DNA of 64,000 nt from Streptomyces cinerochromogenes (GCF_014648635.1 NZ_BMRM01000001.1:1-64000), one strand, 5' to 3'. Shown: positions 1-9,073, counted from the first letter of the stretch. Notes: generated from the letters alone by a model not told the origin. Numbers and translations: made by a program.

Positions 1-147
1 CTGAAGACGACGTACTACCTGCGCTCCCGCCCCGCCACGCGCATCGCCCGCGCCGCCCGTGCCACCGTCCCGGCGCAGCAGGCCGCCGACCCCGAGGTGA
101 TCGCCTGCTCCCTGGAGAACCCCGAGTCCTGCGAGGCCTGCCAGTAG
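1..147 (+). CDS. nrdA: Ribonucleoside-diphosphate reductase large subunit, C-terminal end (partial)
   Basis: Only the last 48 codons are in the window; the 5' part lies upstream. The visible protein begins LKTTYYLRSRPATRI and ends CSLENPESCEACQ. This is the typical end of a class I ribonucleotide reductase large chain, where the flexible C-terminal tail carries a Cys pair (here CEAC) that re-reduces the active-site disulfide. The enzyme makes deoxyribonucleotides in the cytoplasm. A strong hairpin follows the TAG stop, so the transcript probably ends there. The gene is most likely housekeeping and marks the left edge of the cluster. A resistance copy cannot be excluded from a fragment. Confidence 0.8.
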   Translation: MKTTYYLRSRPATRIARAARATVPAQQAADPEVIACSLENPESCEACQ

Positions 148-156
148 TCACCCCAC

Positions 157-192
157 CCGTCGGCCGCCGGTACCCTTCCCGGCGGCCGACGG
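157..192 (+). terminator. Hairpin terminator after nrdA
   Basis: Two perfectly complementary 14-nt arms (157-170 and 179-192) enclose an 8-nt loop, ten bases after the nrdA stop codon. There is no U tract, which is usual for Streptomyces terminators. It should insulate nrdA from the SARP gene that starts at 358. Confidence 0.75.
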
Positions 193-357
193 TATGCCCG
201 GCTGCGTTTCGGAGGTGCCCGGCAGGAAGCGGTTCGGGGGACGTGAAGTTCTCATATGTACGGCCTTTAACAATCATTCCCTTCTTGTGGGGCTGTCACT
301 GTCGGCCGCTCGGCCCCTCGTGCCAGGCTCACGCCATCCGGAGAGAGGGGAACTGGC

Positions 358-1170
358 ATGGCGCATCTGGACATCGGGCTCCTGGGACCGTTCACGGCGT
401 GCATCGACGGTGCGTCCATCGTCCCCACCGCGGCCAAGCAGCGCAGGCTCCTGGCGCTGCTGGCGATCGACACCGGGCACGAGGTGAGCATGGCCTCGAT
501 CGCGGAGGGCCTGTGGGAGGGGTGCCCGCCGACCGGCCCGTCCGCGGCCGTGCAGACGTACGTGAAGCAGCTGCGGCAGCGCATCGCCCCCGCGGCCTCC
601 CGGCTCACGCCCCGGATCGACCCCAAGCGGATCCTTCTGCGCGGTCACAGCGGGTACCAGCTCCAGATGCCGCAGGTCCGGGTCGACGCACGGGAGTTCG
701 AGCGTCTGGTGCAGCAGGGTCACCAGGCGATCGCCGACGATCAGGACGACCGGGGTGTGCGCCTGCTGTCCGACGGTCTCGCGATGTGGCGAGGGCAGGC
801 GCTGGGTGACGTACGGGCGTCGGGGGCGCTGCGTGCCGAGGCCCTGCGGCTGGACGAGATGCGGATCGCCGCCCTGGAGACGCGCATCGACGCGGAGCTG
901 CGTCTGGGCCGCCACGCCCGTCTGGTGAGCGAGCTGACCGCGCTGACCACCCTGCACCCGTTGCAGGAGAACCTGCACGCCCAGCTCATGGTGGCCCTCT
1001 GCCGCAGCGGTCGTCCGTCGCAGGCGCTGGAGGCGTTCCGCCGGCTGCGGGAGACGTCGGTGCGGGAGTTGGGGATCGAGCCGTCACGGCGGCTCCAGGA
1101 GCTGCACTGCCGGGTGCTGGCCGGCGAGCCGCCTCTCGACGCCCCGCTGCGCACGCTGGCCCCGCTGTAG
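358..1170 (+). CDS. SARP-family transcriptional activator (first of two)
   Basis: 270 aa. The N-terminal third is an OmpR-like winged-helix DNA-binding domain (from about residue 5, LGPFTACIDG, to about 100). The rest is a bacterial transcriptional activation domain (BTAD) with the usual RFRRLRE..LGIEPS-type helices near the end. This is the layout of Streptomyces antibiotic regulatory proteins such as DnrI and RedD, which bind heptamer direct repeats at 11-bp spacing. The ATG at 358 has a purine-rich GAGAGGGGAA ribosome site just upstream. The gene sits at the left edge, next to a RiPP-like accessory gene. Its own targets are not evident; the GTCAGCG boxes elsewhere could be read by this protein, the second SARP, or both. 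Confidence 0.88.
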   Translation: MAHLDIGLLGPFTACIDGASIVPTAAKQRRLLALLAIDTGHEVSMASIAEGLWEGCPPTGPSAAVQTYVKQLRQRIAPAASRLTPRIDPKRILLRGHSGYQLQMPQVRVDAREFERLVQQGHQAIADDQDDRGVRLLSDGLAMWRGQALGDVRASGALRAEALRLDEMRIAALETRIDAELRLGRHARLVSELTALTTLHPLQENLHAQLMVALCRSGRPSQALEAFRRLRETSVRELGIEPSRRLQELHCRVLAGEPPLDAPLRTLAPL

Positions 1171-1217
1171 TCGGCGCGCCAGGCCCGCCAGGCTCTCCTG
1201 ACAGGAAAAGGTAGATC

Positions 1218-1832
1218 ATGCAAGACACGCCCGCTGCCGCCGTCACGGTCCATCTGTGGTCGCTGTCCGAGGACGTGATCGTGGAGCGCGACGACGAGAA
1301 CGACCAGGTGGTGCTGAAGAGCCGCTGGGGGGTCGACTACGTGAAGCGGCCCTGCGCCACGGTGCAGGAGGCTCTGCGGCGGATGGAACTGGGTCCGGTG
1401 TCCCTCGCCAACGCCGCGGAGCAGCACGTCGACCTGTACGCGGTGATGCTGCCGGCGCTGAGCAGGCTCTCCCATCTGGTGGTGCGCACCCTCGGCGTCG
1501 ACGATCTCAGGGGTCCGCTCCTGTCGGTGTTCCCGGTGGCGCACGACGCCCCGCTGGCGCTGGTCTGGCTGCCGGGCCAGCGTCCCGTGCAGCTGCCCCG
1601 GCATGTCGTCCTGACCAGGCAGGCCGCGGGTCTGTCGCTGGAGGCCGTCGGCGGCCGCCACGTGGTGGTGCTGCACCGGCCGGAGGCGGCTCTCGTGGCG
1701 GCGATGCTGGCCTGGCCGGTCACCCCGGACAAGGCGTCGGCCTCGCTGCCGCTGCCGCCGCAGATGACCGAGGGCATCATCCGCTATCTGGCGGCGGCCG
1801 GAATGGCGGCTCCGGTGGACGACGCGCAGTAG
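1218..1832 (+). CDS. Protein resembling the N-terminal region of SagB-type dehydrogenases, stand-alone
   Basis: 204 aa, 47 bp after the SARP gene and probably co-transcribed; an AGGAAAAGG-like site precedes the ATG. Short stretches such as LWSLSEDVIVE, KSRWG, LRRMELGPVSLAN and VVRTLG..RGPLLSVFP recall, from memory, the N-terminal domain that precedes the nitroreductase fold in actinobacterial SagB/ThcOx-type azoline dehydrogenases. The flavin-binding dehydrogenase half (about 250 aa) is absent and the next gene is on the other strand, so this is a single-domain version or something only distantly related. No catalytic motif is visible. A helper or peptide-binding role for the YcaO system at 60139 is an inference only. 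Confidence 0.4.
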   Translation: MQDTPAAAVTVHLWSLSEDVIVERDDENDQVVLKSRWGVDYVKRPCATVQEALRRMELGPVSLANAAEQHVDLYAVMLPALSRLSHLVVRTLGVDDLRGPLLSVFPVAHDAPLALVWLPGQRPVQLPRHVVLTRQAAGLSLEAVGGRHVVVLHRPEAALVAAMLAWPVTPDKASASLPLPPQMTEGIIRYLAAAGMAAPVDDAQ

Positions 1833-1901
1833 GGCGGAGTACGGCACGGAGCAGGCGGCGCGTACGTACCGGTGTGAGCGACGGCGGCGGGACCCGACGC
1901 G

Positions 1902-2510
1902 CTAGACCAGCCAGCCCGCGTCGCGGGCGATGCGGATCGCGTCCACCCTGTTGCGGGCGTTCAGCTTCGCGACCACCGTCGTCAGGTAGTTGCGCACGGT
2001 CCCCGTGGACAGGTGGAGCGCGCCGGCGATCTCCTTGGCCTCCGAGCCCTCCGCGGCCAGGCGCAGTACCTCGGTCTCCCGGTCCGTGAGCGGGCTCTCC
2101 GTACCGCTCCACGCGGCCAGCGCGAGTTTGGAGTCGATGACCCGGTGGCCGGCGACCACGCGCCGTATGGCGTGGGCGAGTTCGGCCGGCGACTCGTCCT
2201 TGAGGAGGTACCCGTCGACCTCCGCGGCGAGGGCGCGGCGCAGGGTGCCGGGACGGCCGAGGCTGGTGAGCATCAACGTTCTGCAGGCGGGTAGTCGTTC
2301 ACGGATCTGTGTGGCGGCGCTGAGGCCGTCCAGGCCCGGCAGGTCGATGTCGATCACGGCGATGTCGGGCTTGACCTTGAGCGCGGCGTCGAGGATCTCG
2401 TCCCCGCGTTCCAGCTCGCTCACGACCTCGAAATCGTTTTCCAGGCTCAGCAGGGCGACCAGCGCCCCGCGGACCATGTTCATGTCCTCTGCGAGCAGTA
2501 TCCGAATCAC
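1902..2510 (-). CDS. NarL/LuxR-family response regulator (DesR-like)
   Basis: 202 aa from the GTG at 2510 (reads MIRILLAEDMN). I prefer this start because a GGGGG ribosome site lies about 10 nt upstream; a TTG at 2534 would add eight residues. The receiver domain covers residues 1-120 with the acidic pair in LLAED, the phospho-acceptor Asp in VIDIDLPG and the Lys in YLLKDE. A LuxR-type helix-turn-helix follows (LTDRETEVLRLAAEG...VRNYLTTVVAKL, residues about 138-195). It lies 80 bp downstream of the histidine kinase at 2591-3823 on the same strand, so the two form a two-component pair. Confidence 0.9.
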   Translation of the reverse strand: MIRILLAEDMNMVRGALVALLSLENDFEVVSELERGDEILDAALKVKPDIAVIDIDLPGLDGLSAATQIRERLPACRTLMLTSLGRPGTLRRALAAEVDGYLLKDESPAELAHAIRRVVAGHRVIDSKLALAAWSGTESPLTDRETEVLRLAAEGSEAKEIAGALHLSTGTVRNYLTTVVAKLNARNRVDAIRIARDAGWLV

Positions 2511-2590
2511 CGCAACGCCACCCCCATTTGGCAAAGCGATCTATGCTCGTCACCCTATCAACTGCACCGGTTCAGCAGACTGGTCCGGGT

Positions 2591-3823
2591 TCAGGCGGCC
2601 GACTGGCCGTCGTCCGCGTCGGCGGTCAGCGCGGTGCCGGAGCTCCTCCGCTCGGGCACGCGGGCCGCGAGACGGAACGTTCCGTCGTCGCCCTGGTGCA
2701 CGGTGAGCGTGCCGCCGACGGCGCTCAGCCGGGTCTGCAGGTTGCCGAGGCCGCTGCCGCTGTGCGGGGAGGAGTCCCGGTAGCCGCTCGCCACACCGTC
2801 GTTCACGATGGTGAGCCGTACCCGGTCCGTGGTGCGTTCGGCGGTGATCTCGCAGTAGGTGGCGCGGCTGTGGCGCAGCACGTTGGTGACCGCCTCGCGC
2901 AGGACCGTCGCGAACACCGTGTCCAGTTCGCGTTCCAGCTCTCCGACGCGGACTTGTGCGTCGACGCGCACGTCGGCGGCGCTGAGCACGGACTGGGCCG
3001 AACTGATCTCGTCTTGCAGGGACATGTCACGATATCCGCTGGCCACGCTGCGCACGTCGGCCAGCGACTGACGGGACATGGTGAGCACCTCCTCGACCTC
3101 GGCCTTGGCGCGGCCCGGGTGGGCGGGCAGCAGGCGGTGGATCAGCTCGCCCTTGAGCGTGATCGCGGAGAGGCTGTAGCCGAGCAGGTCGTGCAGGTCG
3201 CGGGCGAAGCGGAGGCGTTCCTGGGTGACCGCGACGCGGGTCAGTTCGCCGCGGGTCTCGTGCAGGACGCGGATCAGGTCGGCCAGCCGGGTCAGGCCGA
3301 AGACCACGAGGCCGGTCAGCAGGGTGGACTGGACGTAGTAGAACGTCTCGACCAGGGGCAGGTCGGCGAGGAGCGGCGGCATGAGCATCGAGGCGCCCAC
3401 CACCGCGTACATGAGCCAGGCCCGGCCCGGGGGCAGGAGGAGCAGCAGGGAGCCGGCGAGGAACCCGGCCATCGAGCCCCACTGCGTGCGGAAGACGAGT
3501 AAGGGCAGGTAGGTGAGGAGCGCCTGGATGCTCAGCGTGACCGTCTTGCGGGACGCCGGCTCCAGCTGCGCACCGGGTCTGGAGTGCAGCAGCTGGAGCG
3601 TCATGATGCCGAACAGGCAGACCACCGCGACGCCCGCCTCGGCCACCGAGGCGTGCGAGCTGAGGATGTTGAGCAGGGTGATGCTGAAGTAGCACAGCAG
3701 CGCGGCGAGGAGCACGAGCCGGCCCAGCCGGGGGGCGGGGAGGTTGCCGCTTCTGACGAGCAGTGCGTCCGGCTGCCCGGCGCCCTCGGTCGCCTTTGGC
3801 GAGGACTTGTGTCGGCACATCAC
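2591..3823 (-). CDS. Sensor histidine kinase, HisKA_3 (DesK/NarX-like) family
   Basis: 410 aa, membrane-bound. About five or six hydrophobic segments occupy residues 30-190 (for example LVLLAALLCYFSITLLNI). A HisKA_3 dimerisation domain follows with the phosphorylated His in ARDLHDLLGYSLS (about residue 218), then an HATPase domain with the N box EAVTNVLRHS and the G box GSGLGNLQTRL. The GTG at 3823 has GAGAGGGGA seven bases upstream; an ATG directly follows it (3820). It pairs with the response regulator just downstream. Its signal is unknown. The position beside an exporter suggests sensing of envelope stress or of the product, but that is inference. Confidence 0.88.
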   Translation of the reverse strand: MMCRHKSSPKATEGAGQPDALLVRSGNLPAPRLGRLVLLAALLCYFSITLLNILSSHASVAEAGVAVVCLFGIMTLQLLHSRPGAQLEPASRKTVTLSIQALLTYLPLLVFRTQWGSMAGFLAGSLLLLLPPGRAWLMYAVVGASMLMPPLLADLPLVETFYYVQSTLLTGLVVFGLTRLADLIRVLHETRGELTRVAVTQERLRFARDLHDLLGYSLSAITLKGELIHRLLPAHPGRAKAEVEEVLTMSRQSLADVRSVASGYRDMSLQDEISSAQSVLSAADVRVDAQVRVGELERELDTVFATVLREAVTNVLRHSRATYCEITAERTTDRVRLTIVNDGVASGYRDSSPHSGSGLGNLQTRLSAVGGTLTVHQGDDGTFRLAARVPERRSSGTALTADADDGQSAA

Positions 3824-3936
3824 GTTCGCATCCCCTCTCACGCAGCGCCACCCGTGCGGAGCATAAGCGAGGGAGATGTGGATCACGTAAGGAGTTGTGC
3901 GCTCGCGACAGTTATGCGTGTAGAGGGCACGGATTG

Positions 3937-4584
3937 TCAGGAGCGGGCGAGAAGGCCCCGTTCGAGGGCGACGACGACGGCCCGCGTACGGTCGCTGACG
4001 TCGAGTTTCGCGAAGACCCGCAGCAGATGGGTCTTCACCGTGGCCTCGCCGATGACCAGGCGGCGGCCGATCTCGGCGTTGGACAGCCCGTCGGCGACCG
4101 CGAGCAGCACATCGCGTTCCCGTGCGGTGAGAGCGACCGGTTCCGGACGGCGCATTCTGGCCACGAGGCGTTCGGCGACCTTGGGCGCGAGGACCGTCTC
4201 CCCGCGCGCCGCCGAGCGGATGGCGTCGGCGAGCTGCTCCCGGGTGGTGTCCTTGAGCAGGTAGCCGACGGCGCCGGCCTCCACCGCCCGTTCGATCTCC
4301 ACGTCCGTGTCGTACGTGGTGAGGATCAGCACCCGGGTCGGCACCGGCAGGGCGACGATCTCGGTGGTGGCGGCCACTCCGTCGAGCACCGGCATGCGCA
4401 GGTCGAGGAGGGCGACGTCGGGGGCGAGCCGCCGGACCAGGTCGACGCCCTCGCGTCCGTCGCTCGCCTCGCCGACGATCTCGATGGTGGGCTCGCCGGT
4501 CAGCAGGGCGACGACCCCGGCGCGCATCACGGCGTGGTCGTCCACCACGACCACGCGGATCCGGTCGTTGTCGGTGTCGGTCAT
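3937..4584 (-). CDS. NarL/LuxR-family response regulator (second pair)
   Basis: 215 aa. Receiver domain with VVVVDDHAVMRAG, phospho-acceptor Asp in LLDLRMPVLDG, Thr/Lys switch residues in LILTTYD and YLLKDT, then a LuxR helix-turn-helix (LTARERDVLLAVADGLSNAEIG...VKTHLLRVFAKL). The ATG is at 4584. The partner kinase lies 57 bp upstream on the same strand. Canonical length and all conserved residues present, so it should be functional. Together with 1902-3823 the window has two complete, adjacent two-component systems. Confidence 0.92.
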   Translation of the reverse strand: MTDTDNDRIRVVVVDDHAVMRAGVVALLTGEPTIEIVGEASDGREGVDLVRRLAPDVALLDLRMPVLDGVAATTEIVALPVPTRVLILTTYDTDVEIERAVEAGAVGYLLKDTTREQLADAIRSAARGETVLAPKVAERLVARMRRPEPVALTARERDVLLAVADGLSNAEIGRRLVIGEATVKTHLLRVFAKLDVSDRTRAVVVALERGLLARS

Positions 4585-4641
4585 CTGGTGTCCTTCGCGG
4601 TCGGTCGGCCACGACGGCCCGGCGGGAGCCGGGGCCGGGCC

Positions 4642-5835
4642 TCAGCCCTGTGCGTGGCTCTGCGTGGGAAGAGTGGCGAGGATGCGGGTGCCGTCCCCGA
4701 GGGAGCTGGTGACGGTGAGTTCACCGTCGAGTTCGGCGAGCCGCCGGCGCATGCCGACGAGGCCGAAACCACGGGACTCCTCCACGACGAACCCGTTGCC
4801 GTCGTCGGTGATCTCCAGCTCGACACCGCCCGGGACCTCGGTGAGGACGACCCCGACGGTGGAGGCGCCGGAGTGCTTGCGCACGTTGGCGAGGGATTCC
4901 TGGGTGCAGCGCAGCAGGGCGACGCGGGTGCGCTGGTCCAGGTCGATGTCGGGCAGTTCGGCGGTGACGGTGAGGCCGGTGTCCTGGACGAAGCGGTCCA
5001 GGGTCCGGCGCAGGGTGGTGGCGACCGAGCCGGGTGCGACGCCGCTCGCCGGGACGGAGCCGACGAGGACCCGGGCCTCGGTGAGGTTCTCGCGCGCGGT
5101 CTGCTCGATGGAGGCGAGCTGCTGTGCGCAGCGTCCGGGGTCGGCGTCGACGGCGGCGCGGGCGGCCTCGGCGAGCACGACGATGGAGGCGAAGCCCTGG
5201 GCGAGGGTGTCGTGGATCTCCCGGGCCATGCGCTCGCGTTCCTCGGCCGCGCCCTGGCGCTGGTATGCGGCGGCCAGTTCCTCCTGGGTGAGGACGAGTT
5301 CGGCGGTCAGCTGCTCCTGCCGCTCGTTGCTCTGGCCGATGAAGCGGTGCATCCACAGGCCCAGGCCGACCCCGGCGGCGTAGGCGATGACGGTGAACAC
5401 CGCGTTGCCGGTGAGGAACTGGGGGCTCCAGCCCTGGCCGAGCGTGCCGCCGAACACCGTGAGGGCGGCGGCCGCACCGCTGAACGCGACCGCTTCGCGG
5501 GGGACGCGGGTGAAGAGCCAGAACTGCGGCAGGGACACCACGTAGAAGGCGGCCCCTCCGTCGAGCAGGTAGGAGCTGGCGCCCAGGACGAGGGCGAGGA
5601 CGCCGAGGTAGGTGCGGCGGTTCAGGACCCGGTTGCGGGGCCGGGTGAGGGTGGCGGTGTGGCACAGCGCGATCAGGGCGAGCAGGCCGAGCAGCCAGAA
5701 CTTGCGGGCCGGGGACCGGTCGGCCACGGCGACGGCCGTCGGCAGCAGGCCGAGCAGGATCCAGCCCGCCAGGTTCCAGCGACGGATCCGGTCCAGGGTG
5801 AGCCGGTCGCTCGGCTGCTGCTGCCACTGGGACAC
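4642..5835 (-). CDS. Sensor histidine kinase, HisKA_3 family (second pair)
   Basis: 397 aa from a GTG at 5835 with a GAGGTG ribosome site eight bases upstream. Four or five membrane segments occupy residues 20-165. A coiled-coil linker (ELVLTQEELAAAYQRQGAAEERERM) leads into the phospho-acceptor motif AREIHDTLAQGFASIVVL (His at about residue 210). The ATPase domain has ESLANVRKHSGA, DDGNGF and GFGLVGMRRRLAEL. It should phosphorylate the regulator at 3937-4584. The gene is 52 bp downstream of the MMPL transporter gene, also minus strand, and could be read with it. Confidence 0.92.
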   Translation of the reverse strand: MSQWQQQPSDRLTLDRIRRWNLAGWILLGLLPTAVAVADRSPARKFWLLGLLALIALCHTATLTRPRNRVLNRRTYLGVLALVLGASSYLLDGGAAFYVVSLPQFWLFTRVPREAVAFSGAAAALTVFGGTLGQGWSPQFLTGNAVFTVIAYAAGVGLGLWMHRFIGQSNERQEQLTAELVLTQEELAAAYQRQGAAEERERMAREIHDTLAQGFASIVVLAEAARAAVDADPGRCAQQLASIEQTARENLTEARVLVGSVPASGVAPGSVATTLRRTLDRFVQDTGLTVTAELPDIDLDQRTRVALLRCTQESLANVRKHSGASTVGVVLTEVPGGVELEITDDGNGFVVEESRGFGLVGMRRRLAELDGELTVTSSLGDGTRILATLPTQSHAQG

Positions 5836-5887
5836 GCTGATTCACCTCATTCGCAAGGGCGTTGGGAGATCGTATCGGCGGCGGCGG

Positions 5888-8092
5888 TCACCGGACGGGT
5901 TCCAGGGGGCGGGCGGCCGGTTCCGCGGCGGTGCGGGCGCGGCGGACTCCCTTGGAGGGCCACCAGTTGGCCTCGCCGAGCAGGAGCATCAGGGACGGCA
6001 GGACCAGCATGCGGATGACGAAGGCGTCCAGGAGGACGGCGACGGCGAGGCTGAAACCGATCTGCTTCATCTCGATCAGGTGCAGGGCCGCGAAGCTCGC
6101 GAAGACGGTGACCATGACCACGGCGGCGCTGGTGACCACGCCGGCCGAGCTGCCGATGCCCTCGATGACGGCCTTGCGGGTCGGGACTCCGCGCAGGGCG
6201 GCCTCCCGGATCCGGCTGATCACGAACACCTGGTAGTCCATCGACAGGCCGAACAGGATCACGAAGAGGAACAGCGGGACACGGGACCCGATCGACCCGG
6301 TGGAGGTGAAGTCCACGAGGCCCTCGGCCCAGGTGTGCTGGAAGACCATGACCAGGATGCCGAGCGAGGCGGCGGCGGACAGCATGTTGAGGACGATGCC
6401 GACCAGGCCGAGGACGACGGAGCGGAACGCCCAGACGGTCATGCCGAAGGTGACCAGGAGGAGGGCCGCGATGATGAGCGGCAGCTTCTGTTCCTGGTGG
6501 GTCGGGTAGTCGGTGTAGCGGGCGACGTCACCGGTCACGGCGGTCTCGGCACCCTCGACCTTGCCGACCGTCTCGGGGACGTAGGTGCGGCGGATGTCCT
6601 TCAGCGAACTCTGGGCCTCGTCGGAGCTGACGTAGTGCGGGACCTGCAGCTGGAGCATGCTGATCCGCTTGTCCGGCGAGGTGGTCAGGGTGGAGGTGCC
6701 GCTCAGGCGCGGGTCGTCCTTGACGTCCGCGGCGAGTTCGCGCAGGGCGGCGGTGACCTCGGCGGAGCGGTCGGCGTCGGCGCGGACGACGACCTGGTGC
6801 ATGGACTTCAGGTCGGGGAAGGCCGCGTTGAGGCGGTCGTAGACCTGCATGGCGACGATGGAGCGGGAGTGGGTCTCGCGGCCCATGTCGGTGAGTTTCA
6901 GACCGAGGACCGGGGCGGCCAGGGCGAGCAGGGCGAGGACGGTGACCGTGAGGGTGGCGGCGGGGCGCTTGGCGACGGGGCGCAGCACGGCGGCGGTCAG
7001 CCGGCCGGGGCCGGTGCGGTGCGCCTTCTGCTTCTTCGGCGCGAGCCCGCGGGCGGCCCGGCGCTCGGCCCGGCGCTCGGCGCGCATGCCCATCTTCGCG
7101 AGCAGGGCCGGCAGCACGGTCAGGGAGCTGACGACGGCGACGAGGGTGACGACGATCGCGCCGGTGGCGATGGAGGAGAAGATGACGTCGTCGGCGAGGT
7201 AGAGGGTGGCGCTGGAGACGGCGACGGCGAGACCGGAGAGGACGACGGCCCGGCCGGAGGTGGCGGCGGCGAGTTCGACCACGGCCTGCGGGCTCAGCCT
7301 GCCTCCCGCCCGGGCCCGTTCCTCACGCTCGCGCTTGAGGTAGAAGAGGGTGTAGTCGACGCCGACGGCGAGGCCGATGAGCAGGATGACGTTGGTGCCG
7401 ACGCCCGCGTCGGGGAAGACGTGCGAGGCCACCATCGACAGGCCCACGGCCGCCACGATCGAGGACAGGGCGAGCAGCAGCGGTACGAGCGCCATGGCGA
7501 TGGAGCTGAAGACCAGCAGCAGGGTGATGAGGGTGACCGGCAGGGCGATGACCTCCGTGCGGGAGAGGTCGTCACCGCGCAGTCCGTCGACGCCCTTGCT
7601 GATGGAGGGCGAGCCGGTCTCCTCGATCCGCAGGCCGGGGTTGGCCTTCTGGACGGCGGCGGTCTGGGCGAGCAGCGGGTCGACGTGCTTCTTGCCCTCC
7701 AGCTCGGGGCCCTTCAGGGTGACCGTGACGCGGACGGCGGTGTTCTTCGCGTTGTGCACGGGGTCGGCGACCGAGCGGACCTCGGCGAGCCCCCGCATCC
7801 GGGCGGCGACGTCGGCGGCGGCCGCGTCGGCGGCGCCCATGTCGAACGATCCGCTGCCGGGCTTGGCGGTGATCAGGACGTGTTCGACGGGGCGCTGCTG
7901 GAGCCCGCCCTCGGCGGCGATCTCCTCGCCGCGTCCCGCCTCGCCGATGCGGAAGTCCTCGGTGGTCGCCGCGTTGGTGCCGACGGAGATGCCGATGCCG
8001 AGGCAGAGGACGACGAAGACGAGCCAGCCGACGATGCCCCGCCAGGGGTGGGCGGCGCTCCAACGAGCCATGCGTACGGGAAGATTCTTCAT
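5888..8092 (-). CDS. MMPL/RND-family exporter
   Basis: 734 aa. Signature two-fold RND layout: TM1 near residues 20-40, a large extracytoplasmic loop (about 45-190), five to six TM segments containing GLAVGVDYTLFYLKRERE (about 255-270), then a second loop and a TM block with GLSMDYQVFVISRI (about 605-618). The Asp in each DY motif is the conserved proton-relay residue. Relatives such as ActII-3-like proteins export lipids, siderophores or antibiotics in actinomycetes. It lies between the two-component genes and the DABA operon, so product export or self-protection is likely. The final 20 residues are basic and cytoplasmic. Confidence 0.9.
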   Translation of the reverse strand: MKNLPVRMARWSAAHPWRGIVGWLVFVVLCLGIGISVGTNAATTEDFRIGEAGRGEEIAAEGGLQQRPVEHVLITAKPGSGSFDMGAADAAAADVAARMRGLAEVRSVADPVHNAKNTAVRVTVTLKGPELEGKKHVDPLLAQTAAVQKANPGLRIEETGSPSISKGVDGLRGDDLSRTEVIALPVTLITLLLVFSSIAMALVPLLLALSSIVAAVGLSMVASHVFPDAGVGTNVILLIGLAVGVDYTLFYLKREREERARAGGRLSPQAVVELAAATSGRAVVLSGLAVAVSSATLYLADDVIFSSIATGAIVVTLVAVVSSLTVLPALLAKMGMRAERRAERRAARGLAPKKQKAHRTGPGRLTAAVLRPVAKRPAATLTVTVLALLALAAPVLGLKLTDMGRETHSRSIVAMQVYDRLNAAFPDLKSMHQVVVRADADRSAEVTAALRELAADVKDDPRLSGTSTLTTSPDKRISMLQLQVPHYVSSDEAQSSLKDIRRTYVPETVGKVEGAETAVTGDVARYTDYPTHQEQKLPLIIAALLLVTFGMTVWAFRSVVLGLVGIVLNMLSAAASLGILVMVFQHTWAEGLVDFTSTGSIGSRVPLFLFVILFGLSMDYQVFVISRIREAALRGVPTRKAVIEGIGSSAGVVTSAAVVMVTVFASFAALHLIEMKQIGFSLAVAVLLDAFVIRMLVLPSLMLLLGEANWWPSKGVRRARTAAEPAARPLEPVR

Positions 8093-8179
8093 GCGTCCAT
8101 GCTCTTCGCGGGGGGTGTGCCGGCGACAGCAGCGACCGGTTGAACCTGGGGTCCACCACCCGGTGGACCCCCGTGCGGC

Positions 8180-9073
8180 TCAGTGGAAACTGAGGGTGTG
8201 GTAGATCGTCACGTTGCCCTCCAGCTCCTGGCAGCGTTGCGCGGCGGCGGCGAGCCGGCCGACGTGGCCGGGGGCGCCGGTGTCCAGCAGGATGCCCAGC
8301 GAGGTGCCGCTGTGGCCGATGACGACACCGAGCCCGCCGATGTCCTCGCAGATCCGGATCATCGGCTCCAGCGACCGTTTGTGGCGCAGCACCTGGTTCA
8401 TCCGGGCGCTCTCGGTGGCGACCCGGCCGGCCTCGGCGAGGTCGCGGCGGGCCACGGCGTGCGTGATGCGGTCGAGGAGGCGGGCGTACTGCCGCCGGTC
8501 GGCCGCGGTGAAGGGTTTCGGTATGGCGTTGAAGGCCACGGTGTCCACGGCGCCGCCCTCGTCGATGCCGACGACCGTCATCGCGGGCAGCGAGCCCAGC
8601 CGGGCGCGCAGCCGCACACTGCGGTGGTGGAAGGCGACGATCGCCTGGTACAGGACGCCGTCGGTGGGTTCGATGCGCGCCAGGTACGTCTCGATACGGC
8701 GGTGCGGCATGGGGGCGCCGAGGGCGTTGGCGACGGCGCGGGCCGTGGCCACCAGGTCGGCGGAGGAGCTGGCCAGTCCCTTGCCCTCGGGCAGGGTGCT
8801 GTCGAGGTGCAGCACCCCGCCGCCGGGTGCTCCGCAGTCGTCCAGGATCATCCGGGCCAGCCGCAGCGCCTTCTTCTTGTGCGCGGGGCCGACCGTCACC
8901 TCCGGATCGTCCGGGGTGAGTTCGAAGCGGGCGGTGGACCAGCGGGCGACCGGCAGGGTGACCAGGAAGTCCCCGTCGTCCTCGGGCAGCACGCCCTGCA
9001 GCAGTTCACCGAAGGTGCCGAAGGCGGTGCTGACGCCGGTGGCGGCCACCCGGCGGTGGTCGATCGTGGTCAC
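8180..9073 (-). CDS. GHMP-superfamily amino acid kinase, probably L-threonine kinase for DABA synthesis
   Basis: 297 aa. The ATP-binding GHMP motif is LPEGKGLASSSADL (residues about 90-103); the N-terminus FGTFGELLQGVLP and the C-terminal GVVIGHSGTSLGIL loop resemble PduX-type threonine and homoserine kinases. The start is a GTG at 9073 that overlaps the stop of the NRPS gene by 4 bp (GTGA), so translation is coupled. The same operon holds a cysteine-synthase-fold PLP enzyme and an argininosuccinate-lyase homologue. From the friulimicin and pacidamycin pathways this trio is linked to 2,3-diaminobutyrate: phosphorylate Thr, replace the phosphate with an amino donor, then release the amine. The Thr specificity is inferred from context. 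Confidence 0.8.
   Translation of the reverse strand: MTTIDHRRVAATGVSTAFGTFGELLQGVLPEDDGDFLVTLPVARWSTARFELTPDDPEVTVGPAHKKKALRLARMILDDCGAPGGGVLHLDSTLPEGKGLASSSADLVATARAVANALGAPMPHRRIETYLARIEPTDGVLYQAIVAFHHRSVRLRARLGSLPAMTVVGIDEGGAVDTVAFNAIPKPFTAADRRQYARLLDRITHAVARRDLAEAGRVATESARMNQVLRHKRSLEPMIRICEDIGGLGVVIGHSGTSLGILLDTGAPGHVGRLAAAAQRCQELEGNVTIYHTLSFH

Noticed and set aside
3763..8143. Long plus-strand frames across the two-component and MMPL genes
   Set aside because: Low-complexity Gly/Asp/Glu/Arg translations with no motifs; the minus strand codes for clear kinases, regulators and a transporter.
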